Shown here: in pieces, positions 56,583 through 64,000 of the stretch
How positions within the stretch are numbered: position 1 is the first letter of the stretch
Layout of the letters: each line of letters begins with the position of its first letter
DNA from: Pseudomonadota bacterium
GTDB lineage: Bacteria > Pseudomonadota > Alphaproteobacteria > GCA-2746255
NCBI GenBank assembly: GCA_040752895.1
Contig: JBFMHN010000002.1
Coordinates: forward strand, 268,368 to 332,367
DNA length: 64,000 bases
Direction: 5' to 3'
Program-made: the position numbers and the translations under genes
Notes under the pieces: model-generated
Told to the model about the DNA's origin: nothing
The model's input: only the letters and a program-made list of their open reading frames with translations
The model's database searches: none

Positions 56583-57278
56583 TTGCAACTCCTCGACATT
56601 CTATTCTTCGCTGCCATCGCGGCGTTTCTGGTCTTTCGGCTGTGGAGCGTTCTCGGCCGGCGGAACGGTCTCGACCGTCGTCCGCCGATGTCTTCGTGGT
56701 CGCCGCGCGGCCGCGAGGAAGAGGCCGCGCCTTCAAACGCCAAGCGGGCGAAGGAGCGCGTAGTCCAACTGCCGGGCACCCATCGGGAAGACAGCGCCCC
56801 GGCCCGCGCGTCGGGTGCGGAAGGACCCATGGCCAAGACCTTCGAGGCCTTCCGCCAGAAGGACCGCGCCTTCGACATCAACGAATTCCTCGCCGGAGCC
56901 AAAGCCGCTTTCGAGGCGATCGTCGCCGCGTTCGCAAAGGGGGATCGCAAGACGCTTCGCGTCCTCTTGAGCAAGGAAGTCTTTTCCCGTTTTGCCGCCG
57001 CCCTCGATGCGCGCGAGGCGAAGGGCGAACAATCGGAAGTCACCATCACCGGCATTTTACAGACCGAGGTGATGGACGCCGCCCTGCAAGGCGGCGTCGG
57101 CCGGATCACCGTGCGGTTCCGCTCGGAACAGATCCAGTTCACGCGGAACAAGGACGGCGCCATCGTCGTCGGGGATCCGAGCACGCTTCGCACCGTCACG
57201 GATATCTGGACGTTCGCGCGCGACCTTGGTTCGCGGGACCCGAACTGGCTACTGGTCGCGACCCAAACACCGGCCTGA
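56583..57278 (+). CDS. Tim44-domain protein (TimA-like)
   Basis: The 231-residue protein has one N-terminal membrane helix (LDILFFAAIAAFLVFRLWSVLG), a charged linker and a Tim44 domain (about 90-225: DINEFLAGAKAAFEAIVAAFAKGD, then VLLSKEVFSRFAAAL). In alphaproteobacteria it is related to the mitochondrial import component Tim44 and lies next to the secB region, possibly in preprotein or membrane-protein handling. Start is TTG at 56583. Confidence 0.9.
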   Translation: MQLLDILFFAAIAAFLVFRLWSVLGRRNGLDRRPPMSSWSPRGREEEAAPSNAKRAKERVVQLPGTHREDSAPARASGAEGPMAKTFEAFRQKDRAFDINEFLAGAKAAFEAIVAAFAKGDRKTLRVLLSKEVFSRFAAALDAREAKGEQSEVTITGILQTEVMDAALQGGVGRITVRFRSEQIQFTRNKDGAIVVGDPSTLRTVTDIWTFARDLGSRDPNWLLVATQTPA

Positions 57279-57282
57279 GGGC

Positions 57283-58422
57283 ATGCGCGCCTTTCGAGCG
57301 TTTTTCTACCTGCCACTTTTCTTGCTTGCCGCCTGCGAGGTGACGCCACCCGCGCCCTTCCGGCTGGAGCCGGTGGGGTTCGAGGCGCTTTCCGGCTGGG
57401 CGACGGACACCCAGGCCGAGGCGCTGGCCGCTTTTCGCAAAGGCTGCGCAAGGCTCGCCCTAAACCCGGCCACGACGGACGCCTGGCGGGAGGCGTGCGC
57501 GAAAGCAAACGCCCAACCGGCCGACGACGACGCGAAGGCGCGCACCTTCTTCGAGGCCAACTTCACGCCCCACCGCGTGCTTGGCGAAGGTAGCGTGGAA
57601 GGCCTTTTCACCGGCTATTACGAGGCCGAACTCAACGGCGCCCGGCAACGCGATTCCCGCTACCGGATACCCGTCTACACCCGTCCTGCCGATCTCGTCA
57701 TGGTGAACCTCGGCCGCTTCCGGGACGATCTCCGCGGTGAGGTCATCGCCGGCCGGGTGGCGGAAGGCGAGCTTATGCCTTACCCGACGCGGGGCGAGAT
57801 CGAGGCCGGCGCCCTGGAAGGAAAGGGGCTCGAGCTTCTTTGGGTTGACGACCCGGTGGATCTTTTCTTTCTCCATGTTCAAGGCTCCGGCCGCGTGCGG
57901 ATGAAGGAAGGGGGCGTCCTTTACTTGAGTTACGCCGGGAAGAACGGGCACCCCTACCGTTCGATCGGGCGGGCGCTGATCGAGGAAAACGCCTTGCCGC
58001 GGGACGGCGCCTCAATGGCGAAGATCCGCGCCTTCCTTGCCGCCCACCCGGAGAGAATGCAGGAGGTGTTCGCGAAGAACCCCTCCTTCGTCTTCTTCAA
58101 GCTGCGCGAGAGCGAGGCACCCATCGGCAGCCTGGGCGCGCCGCTGACGCCGGGGCGGAGCCTGGCCGTGGACGTCGCCTTTCTTCCTCTGGGCGCCCCG
58201 GTCTGGCTCGACACCAAGCACCCGATCGAGACGGCAAAGCCGCTGCGCCGCCTGGTCATCGCCCAGGATACGGGCGGCGCCATCAAGGGGCCGGTGCGGG
58301 GCGATTTCTTCTGGGGCGCGGGCCAGGAAGCCGAAAGTCTGGCCGGCGCCATGCGGGCGACCGGGCGCTACTATCTGCTGCTTCCGAAAACCGCGACCGT
58401 GGCCGGCCGGGGCGGCGGTTAG
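57283..58422 (+). CDS. mltA: Membrane-bound lytic murein transglycosylase A (MltA)
   Basis: The 379-residue lipoprotein has signal MRAFRAFFYLPLFLLAA-C (Cys near 18) and the MltA fold with 3D domain: FTGYYEAELNG, DPVDLFFLHVQGSGRV and the C-terminal AQDTGGAIKGPVRGDFFWG with the catalytic Asp. It cuts peptidoglycan glycan strands. ATG at 57283 behind CTGAGGGC, 4 bases after the tim44 gene, likely co-transcribed. Confidence 0.95.
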   Translation: MRAFRAFFYLPLFLLAACEVTPPAPFRLEPVGFEALSGWATDTQAEALAAFRKGCARLALNPATTDAWREACAKANAQPADDDAKARTFFEANFTPHRVLGEGSVEGLFTGYYEAELNGARQRDSRYRIPVYTRPADLVMVNLGRFRDDLRGEVIAGRVAEGELMPYPTRGEIEAGALEGKGLELLWVDDPVDLFFLHVQGSGRVRMKEGGVLYLSYAGKNGHPYRSIGRALIEENALPRDGASMAKIRAFLAAHPERMQEVFAKNPSFVFFKLRESEAPIGSLGAPLTPGRSLAVDVAFLPLGAPVWLDTKHPIETAKPLRRLVIAQDTGGAIKGPVRGDFFWGAGQEAESLAGAMRATGRYYLLLPKTATVAGRGGG

Positions 58423-58526
58423 GCCCTCGCCCGTCTTGCTTTTCGGGCCGCCGCCTCCCATGCTGGACGCGCGTTCGCCCGCGTCACCCGCGGGCCCTTT
58501 TCCCGGTGCCTCGAAGGGGCCCTGCC

Positions 58527-59300
58527 ATGCCGCAGCCTGACCGCGTCGGGCTTTTCGTCACCTGTCTGGTTGACCTGCTCCGTCCGCAGGTAGGCTTTGC
58601 CGCCGTCCGCCTGCTCGAGAACGCCGGTTGCCGGGTGGCTTGCCCGCGGGCCCAGACCTGTTGCGGCCAGCCCGCCTTCAACGCCGGCGACAACCCGACC
58701 GCCGCCGCCCTGGCCAGGCGGACGGTCGCCGCCTTCGAGGGCTTCGACCGCGTCGTTGTTCCTTCCGGCTCCTGCGCCGCGCATCTGCGCCGCCAGGTCC
58801 CGGTCTTGCTGGCCGAAGATGCGGCGTGGCGGGTGCGTTCGCGGGCCTTCGCCGACAAGGTCTTCGAGCTTACGACCTTTCTCGATGCGGTTCCGGCCGT
58901 GGCGCCGGGCCCGGTCGAAACCGCTCAAGCTTCGCGGCGGATCGCCTACCACGATTCCTGCGCCGGCCTGCGCGAACTCGGCATCCGCTTCTCCCCGCGC
59001 CGCTTGCTCGCGCGTCTTCCCGGCGTCGCCGTCGAGGAATTGTCCGACCGCGACGTCTGCTGCGGCTTCGGCGGCGCCTTCTGCGTGAAGTTTCCAGAAA
59101 TCGCCGGCCGCCTCGCCCGCGACAAGGCCCGCGCCGCGCAAGCGACCGGGGCAACCGAACTCACCGGCGGCGATCTCGGCTGTCTCTTGCATCTGCAAGG
59201 AATGCTGCATCGGGCGGGCGTGCCCATGCGCGTCCGCCACGTCGCCGAAATTCTGGCCGGGTTCGACGGCCCGGCCATCGGCGAAGCGGAGGAGGCGTAG
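58527..59300 (+). CDS. lutA: LutA-type (Fe-S) lactate-utilisation subunit
   Basis: The 257-residue protein has two CCG-type domains: GLFVTCLVDLL, QTCCGQPAFNAGDN, then YHDSCAGLREL and DVCCGFGGAFCVKFP. CCG motifs hold a noncanonical cluster as in HdrB. With LutB and LutC it oxidises L-lactate to pyruvate. The gene begins 104 bases after mltA. GTG of lutB overlaps its TAG. Confidence 0.93.
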   Translation: MPQPDRVGLFVTCLVDLLRPQVGFAAVRLLENAGCRVACPRAQTCCGQPAFNAGDNPTAAALARRTVAAFEGFDRVVVPSGSCAAHLRRQVPVLLAEDAAWRVRSRAFADKVFELTTFLDAVPAVAPGPVETAQASRRIAYHDSCAGLRELGIRFSPRRLLARLPGVAVEELSDRDVCCGFGGAFCVKFPEIAGRLARDKARAAQATGATELTGGDLGCLLHLQGMLHRAGVPMRVRHVAEILAGFDGPAIGEAEEA

Positions 59301-60715
59301 TGGAAATCACCTCGAACGCTTTTCGCGAGAAGGCTTCGCAGGCGTTGCAAGACGCCGATCTGCAAGACGCGCTTCAGAATCTGAAGCGCGGATTTCAGGA
59401 GAAGCGCGCCAAGACGCTCGCCCATCTTCCCGAATACGAGGCGTTGCGCGAGGAAGCGGTCGCGGTCAAGGACCACGTGCTTCGCCATCTCGATTTCTAT
59501 CTCAATCACTTCGAGGAAAAGGTGCGCGCGAACGGCGGCCACGTGCACTGGTGCGAAACCGCCGCCGACGCGCGTGCGACGATCCTGAGGCTTTGCCAAC
59601 AGGCGGGCGCCAAGACCGTGGTCAAGGGCAAGTCGATGATCGCCGAGGAGATCGCAATCAACGACCATCTCGCCGCCCACGGGATCGCGCCGGTCGAAAC
59701 CGACTTGGGCGAATACATTATTCAGCTTCGGAAGGAACCGCCGAGCCACATCATCGCGCCCGCCATTCACTTGAAGCGCGACCAGATCGCCGGTACCTTC
59801 CGGCGGCAGCACCAAGACCTGCCGGACGACCGCGCGCTCGACACCCCGCGCCGCCTGGTGGACGAGGCAAGGCACATCCTGCGCGAACGCTTCCTCGGCG
59901 CCGACGCCGCCCTTACCGGAGCGAATTTTCTGATCGCCGAAACCGGCAGCGCGGTTCTTGTCTCGAACGAGGGCAACATTGACCTGTCGCGGGGCCTTAC
60001 CGGGCTTCATATCGTTCTCGCCAGCCTCGAGAAGGTGGTGCCGAGCCTCAACGATGCCTTCCTCTTTCTTCGGCTTTTGAGCCGGGCCGCGACGGGTCAG
60101 GAGGCGGCGACCTATACGAGCTTCTTCACCGGGCCTTCGCGTCCGGGTGAGGTGGACGGGCCCGGCGCGTTCCATGTCGTCCTTCTCGACAACGGCCGGA
60201 GCAAATTGCTGGGCGGCGAGTTCGCGGCGATCCTGCGCTGCATCCGCTGCGGGGCATGCCTCAACCACTGCCCGGTCTATGGCGTCACCGGCGGCCACGC
60301 ATACGGTGCGGTCTATACCGGGCCGATGGGCGCCGTGCTGACGCCTTTGCTCGAAGGGCTCGACCGCGCCGGCCCCCTGCCCGAAGCCTCGACCTTCTGC
60401 GGGCGCTGCGAGGAAGTCTGCCCGATGGGGATTCCCCTGGTCGGCCTTCTGCGGAAGCTGCGCGTTCGCCGCCGCGCGGAAGGTCGGGTTTCGCCCTTGG
60501 CGCGGGCCGGCCTTGGCGTCTGGGCGTTCCTCGCCCGGCGGCCTTTCCTCTATCACGTCGCCGCCCGGGCGCTGGTAGCGGTTCTCTTTCTTTTCCGCCG
60601 GCGCGGCCGGGTGCCGGCCGCCCCCTTCGCCGGCGGTTGGGGGCGTTCGCTTCCGCTCGCTTCCGCCCGCACCTTTCAGGCCGAGTGGCGGCGACGCCAA
60701 GGTGAGGACGCATGA
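59300..60715 (+). CDS. lutB: LutB-type iron-sulfur lactate-utilisation subunit
   Basis: The 471-residue protein is an LUD-domain protein (about 60-300; KTVVKGKSMIAEEIAINDHL) with two [4Fe-4S] motifs, CIRCGACLNHCPVY near 312 and CGRCEEVCPMGIP near 366. The start is GTG at 59300, whose G is also the last base of the lutA stop. Its length fits LutB. It overlaps lutC by 4 bases. Confidence 0.94.
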   Translation: MEITSNAFREKASQALQDADLQDALQNLKRGFQEKRAKTLAHLPEYEALREEAVAVKDHVLRHLDFYLNHFEEKVRANGGHVHWCETAADARATILRLCQQAGAKTVVKGKSMIAEEIAINDHLAAHGIAPVETDLGEYIIQLRKEPPSHIIAPAIHLKRDQIAGTFRRQHQDLPDDRALDTPRRLVDEARHILRERFLGADAALTGANFLIAETGSAVLVSNEGNIDLSRGLTGLHIVLASLEKVVPSLNDAFLFLRLLSRAATGQEAATYTSFFTGPSRPGEVDGPGAFHVVLLDNGRSKLLGGEFAAILRCIRCGACLNHCPVYGVTGGHAYGAVYTGPMGAVLTPLLEGLDRAGPLPEASTFCGRCEEVCPMGIPLVGLLRKLRVRRRAEGRVSPLARAGLGVWAFLARRPFLYHVAARALVAVLFLFRRRGRVPAAPFAGGWGRSLPLASARTFQAEWRRRQGEDA

Positions 60716-61380
60716 GCTTCGCGCGCGACCGTATTCTTGGCGAGATCCGCAAGCGGACGGAGAAAAACGAACCCCCTTCCCGCTTGCGGGCGCGGCTTAA
60801 AGACCCGCCCGTTCATACCATCCCGGCGCGGGTGCGGCGGGGAGAGGCGGAGCGGCTTTCCCTCTTCGTGCGCATGGCCGAGCTGGCCAAGGCGGAAGTC
60901 GTGCGGATTAAGACGCCGGCGGCGTTTCCGGAAGAAGTCCGCCGCCTGCTCGCCGAACGGGGCCTGCCTCCGGAGGTGCTGGCTTCCCGGGAGCCGGCGC
61001 TGCTTGGCCTGCCCTGGGCGGCGGCCGGCCTGCGGCTCCGCCACGGCCGCGCCGGCGCGGAAGATCGCACGGGCGTCGCCCTCGCCCTGGCCGGGGTCGC
61101 CGAGACCGGCGGCCTCCTGTTCGCCGCTTCTCCGGCAAGCCCGATGACGCTTCACCTGCTCTGCGATCTCCACGTCGTTTTGCTGCCGGAAGAACGCCTG
61201 TGCGGGACGGCGGAGGAGGCGTTCCATTTCTTGTCCCGCTCCGCCGACGGCGCGCTGCCTTCGGCGGTCACGCTGGTGACCGGGCCTTCGCGGACGGCCG
61301 ACATCGAGCAGCGGATCGCGCTGGGCGCCCACGGACCCAGGGAGGTTCACATCGTCCTTGCCGGGCGCGCGGCGCGATGA
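60712..61380 (+). CDS. lutC: LutC-type LUD-domain lactate-utilisation subunit
   Basis: The 222-residue protein contains the LUD domain with GVAETGGLLFAASP and VTLVTGPSRTADIEQRIALGAHGP, the LutC signature. It completes the lutABC operon. Its TGA overlaps the start of smr. Confidence 0.94.
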   Translation: MSFARDRILGEIRKRTEKNEPPSRLRARLKDPPVHTIPARVRRGEAERLSLFVRMAELAKAEVVRIKTPAAFPEEVRRLLAERGLPPEVLASREPALLGLPWAAAGLRLRHGRAGAEDRTGVALALAGVAETGGLLFAASPASPMTLHLLCDLHVVLLPEERLCGTAEEAFHFLSRSADGALPSAVTLVTGPSRTADIEQRIALGAHGPREVHIVLAGRAAR

Positions 61381-61940
61381 CGGCGCCGCCAAACGGGGAT
61401 GGCGGGGACGACCTCTGGAAGCAGGTGAAGACGGAGGCCCGCCCGCTGGCCAAGGGCAAGCGCCGCCTGCGCAAGGCCGCTCCCGGAAACGCCCCGTTCC
61501 CGCCCCGCAAGGCGCCGGCCTGCAAGGCGCTGCCCCGCCCCGCGTCGCCGGCCTCGAAAACGCCGCCCGGTTCGGCGCCCGGTTCGGCGCCCCCTGCGCC
61601 GGGTCTCGACCGGCGGACGGCCGAGCGGTTAAAGCGCGGCCAGCTCGCCCTCGAAGCCCGGCTCGACCTGCACGGCCTTACCCAGGAAGCCGCGCACCGC
61701 GCCCTTAACGCCTTTCTCCGGCGCGCCGCGGACGAAGGGAAACGAACGGTTCTCGTCATCACCGGCAAGGGGGAGGCGAAGGCGAAGGCGGGCGGCGGCG
61801 TGTTGCGGACGAACCTGCCGCGCTGGTTGGCGACGCCGCCCCTTTCGCGGCGCGTGCTTTCCGTCGTGCCGGCCAAGGCCCGCGACGGCGGCCTCGGCGC
61901 TTTCTACGTCCGGCTGCGCAAAGAACGCGCGCCCCGATGA
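61377..61940 (+). CDS. Smr-domain protein
   Basis: The 187-residue protein has a basic, Pro-rich N-terminus (about 1-85, low complexity) and a C-terminal Smr domain with RLDLHGLTQEAAHRALNAFL and VLVITGKGEAK. Smr domains nick DNA or RNA. It overlaps lutC and the following XRE gene by 4 bases each, so all are one transcript. Confidence 0.93.
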   Translation: MTAPPNGDGGDDLWKQVKTEARPLAKGKRRLRKAAPGNAPFPPRKAPACKALPRPASPASKTPPGSAPGSAPPAPGLDRRTAERLKRGQLALEARLDLHGLTQEAAHRALNAFLRRAADEGKRTVLVITGKGEAKAKAGGGVLRTNLPRWLATPPLSRRVLSVVPAKARDGGLGAFYVRLRKERAPR

Positions 61941-62302
61941 CGCCCTTCGGTGCCAGGGTGCGCGTTTACCGCGCCGCGCGCGGGCTTACGCTCAAGCAAA
62001 TGGCCGCGGACTTGCAAATCTCCCCCGCTTACCTTTCGGCGCTTGAGCACGGCCGGCGCGGCCGGCCGAGCCGGATGCTGTTTCTGCAGATCGCCGCCTA
62101 TTTCGAACTGGATTGGGAAGCGCAGGAGGAACTCGAAACCCTTCTCCGGCATTCGAACCCGAAGGTAACGGTGGACACCGCGGGCTTGAGGCCGAACGCG
62201 ACGGAGCTTGCGAACCGGCTCGCCCACCGCATCCGGCACCTCAAGCCACCCGCGATCGAGCGCCTTCTCGACCTTCTTCGCGAGGACGCGGAGAAGAAGT
62301 AA
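61937..62302 (+). CDS. XRE-family transcriptional regulator
   Basis: The 121-residue protein has an N-terminal HTH (VYRAARGLTLKQMAADLQIS, then PAYLSALEHGRRGRPSRMLF) and a C-terminal helical tail (NRLAHRIRHLKPPAIERLLDLL). It is typical of the Smr-downstream regulator found in alphaproteobacteria. Its stop is 3 bases from the convergent hslU stop. Confidence 0.93.
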   Translation: MTPFGARVRVYRAARGLTLKQMAADLQISPAYLSALEHGRRGRPSRMLFLQIAAYFELDWEAQEELETLLRHSNPKVTVDTAGLRPNATELANRLAHRIRHLKPPAIERLLDLLREDAEKK

Positions 62303-62305
62303 GGG

Positions 62306-63628
62306 TTAAAGGATGAACCGCGAAAGATCGGCGTCCTTGGCAAGCGACTGCACCTGCTCGCGGACGTAATGCGCGTCGATGGTGATGCGCGCGCCGGCAC
62401 GGTCCGTCGCGGTGAAGCTGATTTCCTCCAGAAGCCGTTCCAGTATCGTGTGCAGCCTGCGCGCGCCGATGTTCTCGACGTTCCGGTTGACCTGCATCGC
62501 GATTTCGGCGATTTCGGCGACGGCGTCCTGGGTGAAGTCGAGCGTCACCTCTTCCGTCGCGAGAAGCGCTCGGTACTGGGTGATGAGGCTCGCCTCCGGC
62601 TCGGTCAGGATGCGCACGAAATCCGCTTTCGTGAGCGCCTTGAGCTCGACCCGAATGGGCAGCCGGCCTTGCAGTTCCGGCAGCAGGTCGGACGGCTTCG
62701 AAAGGTGGAAGGCGCCGGAGGCGATAAAGAGAATGTGGTCGGTCTTGATCGACCCGTGCTTGGTCGCGACCGTCGTTCCTTCGATCAAGGGAAGCAGGTC
62801 GCGCTGCACGCCTTCCCGGCTTACCTCGGCGCCGCGCATATCGGAACGCGCCGTTATCTTGTCGATCTCGTCGAGGAAAACGATGCCGTTCTGCTCGGTT
62901 TCGGCGATGGCCTCGCGGAGCACGCGGTCCTGGTCGAGAAGCTTGTCGCTTTCCTCGGCGATCAGGGCCTGGGTGGCCTGCGCGATGGCGACGCGCTTGG
63001 GCTTCTTGCTGCCGCCGAAGGCCTTTCCGAAGATGTCGCCCAGATTGAGCATGCCCATTTGGGCGCCGGGCATGCCCGGAATCTCGATGGTCGGCATCGC
63101 CGCCGCGCCGGAATCGGCAAGCTCGATCTCGATCTCGCGGTCGTCCAGCTCGCCCGCCCGCAGCATGCGCCGGAACTTCTGGCGGGTCTCGGCGGAGGCG
63201 TCCTCGCCAACCAGCGTCTTGAGCAGGCGTTCCTCGGCCAGCTCTTCCGCCTTTGCCGCCACGTCGCGGCGCATCTTCTCGCGCGTCATGGAGAGCGCGA
63301 TTTCAAGAAGGTCGCGGACGATCTGTTCGACATCGCGCCCGACATAACCGACCTCGGTGAATTTCGTCGCCTCGACTTTCAGGAAGGGCGCCTGGGCGAG
63401 ACGTGCGAGGCGCCGGGCGATTTCCGTCTTGCCGCAGCCGGTCGGCCCGATCATGAGAATGTTTTTGGGCAGCACCTCCTCGCGCAAGCTTTCCGGCAAT
63501 TGCTGGCGCCGCCAGCGGTTGCGAAGCGCGATGGCGACCGCCCGCTTCGCCGCGTTCTGGCCGACGATGTAGCGGTCAAGTTCGGAGACGATCTCGCGCG
63601 GCGAGAAGAAGGCGCTGACGGCGGTCAT
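62306..63628 (-). CDS. hslU: ATP-dependent protease ATPase subunit HslU
   Basis: The 440-residue AAA+ unfoldase has Walker [17 protein letters not shown], Walker [13 protein letters not shown], the I-domain and the C-terminal HslV-docking end ADLSRFIL. It works with HslV encoded 4 bases upstream in the same transcript. ATG at 63628. Confidence 0.98.
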   Translation of the reverse strand: MTAVSAFFSPREIVSELDRYIVGQNAAKRAVAIALRNRWRRQQLPESLREEVLPKNILMIGPTGCGKTEIARRLARLAQAPFLKVEATKFTEVGYVGRDVEQIVRDLLEIALSMTREKMRRDVAAKAEELAEERLLKTLVGEDASAETRQKFRRMLRAGELDDREIEIELADSGAAAMPTIEIPGMPGAQMGMLNLGDIFGKAFGGSKKPKRVAIAQATQALIAEESDKLLDQDRVLREAIAETEQNGIVFLDEIDKITARSDMRGAEVSREGVQRDLLPLIEGTTVATKHGSIKTDHILFIASGAFHLSKPSDLLPELQGRLPIRVELKALTKADFVRILTEPEASLITQYRALLATEEVTLDFTQDAVAEIAEIAMQVNRNVENIGARRLHTILERLLEEISFTATDRAGARITIDAHYVREQVQSLAKDADLSRFIL

Positions 63629-63632
63629 TCGT

Positions 63633-64000
63633 CTAGAGCGTTTCGATGGTGAAGGTGGTGTTCGTGTAGACGCAGATACCGGCGGCGATCTCCATCGCGC
63701 GCCGGGCGATCGTCTCGGCGTCCATGTCCGTCGCCTGGATGAGCGCGCGCGCCGCGGCCAACGCGAAATTGCCGCCGGAGCCGATGCCGATCAACCCGTC
63801 CTCCGGTTCGAGCACGTCGCCGGTGCCAGTCAGCACCAGGGCGACGTCACGGTCGGCCACCGCCATCATCGCTTCCAGGCGGCGCAGGTAGCGGTCCGTT
63901 CGCCAGTCCTTCGCCATTTCGACGGCAGCCCGCGTCAACTGGCCGGGGTGCTGTTCGAGACGCGCCTCTAAGCGCTCGAAAAGAGTGAGCGCGTCCGCCG
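63633..64000 (-). CDS. hslV: ATP-dependent protease peptidase subunit HslV, C-terminal part (cut by window edge)
   Basis: About 122 codons of the reading frame are visible, continuing past the edge without a start. [29 protein letters not shown] and [13 protein letters not shown] match HslV. The N-terminal catalytic Thr is outside. The gene is upstream of hslU on the same strand. Confidence 0.97.
   Translation of the reverse strand, partial: ADALTLFERLEARLEQHPGQLTRAAVEMAKDWRTDRYLRRLEAMMAVADRDVALVLTGTGDVLEPEDGLIGIGSGGNFALAAARALIQATDMDAETIARRAMEIAAGICVYTNTTFTIETL

Overview
The window is a gene-dense, high-GC stretch of an alphaproteobacterial chromosome, most like a Rhodospirillales relative. 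The assignment rests on gene content and order: hemE / putative oriC / PPSR-maf-aroE-coaE-dnaQ, secB-fxsA-tim44-mltA-smr-hslUV, hemH-hemJ-rho, and mnmE-mnmG-rsmG-parA-parB-holA-lptE-leuS. All of these are typical of the replication-origin side of alphaproteobacterial chromosomes. No phage, insertion sequence, CRISPR array or rRNA operon was seen.

Layout. 1-0.95 kb: the flagellar stator genes motB (cut by the edge) and motA. 1.2-8.6 kb: a leftward operon for a membrane complex related to hydrogenase-4 and complex I (HyfB, C, E, F, G, I types), preceded by a small XRE regulator. Its large subunit lacks most NiFe-ligating cysteines, so it is an energy-converting hydrogenase-related (Ehr-type) complex rather than a hydrogenase. 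8.8-10.2 kb: an iron island with a Fur-like box between an unknown protein and an encapsulated-ferritin-type protein that has no encapsulin gene beside it, followed by a 51-residue secreted protein and a perfect terminator. 10.2-17.1 kb: a Lon-like protease, an acyl-CoA ligase, two transporters and a rhomboid protease. 17.2-18.5 kb: a tRNA-Gly gene and, 1.2 kb away, a diverged copy of its 3' half flanking two small genes. 18.7-21.7 kb: CnoX-like, Lon-substrate-domain, Trm112 and UbiH-like genes. 22-23.7 kb: glnK-amt. 23.9-32.6 kb: ftsK, lolA, an alpha/beta hydrolase, xth, a response regulator, a small unknown gene behind a good sigma-54 promoter, an L,D-transpeptidase, PLPHP, a ThiE-like gene and a DUF3576 lipoprotein.

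32.7-42.9 kb: leuS-lptE-holA converge on the parB-parA-rsmG-mnmG-mnmE run, with a perfect parS inside the start of rsmG. 43-47.3 kb: a redox and repair cassette (YyaL/DUF255, Ogt, dienelactone hydrolase, quinone reductase) separating mnmE from rho. 47.3-51.3 kb: rho, hemJ, hemH, hemE. 51.3-51.7 kb: the only long non-coding gap, AT-rich with DnaA-box-like sites, in the hemE/PPSR position where Caulobacter and Rickettsia carry oriC. 51.7-64 kb: PPSR, maf, aroE, coaE, dnaQ, then secB and fxsA on the other strand, then tim44, mltA, lutABC, smr and an XRE gene, and finally hslU and hslV (cut by the edge).

How it fits together: the right half is an origin-proximal core (segregation by ParABS, replication by HolA/DnaQ, haem, tRNA modification, envelope biogenesis). 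The left half adds accessory bioenergetics (Ehr) and iron handling. Convergent genes are packed very tightly, three pairs overlapping by a four-base palindrome that encodes both stop codons.
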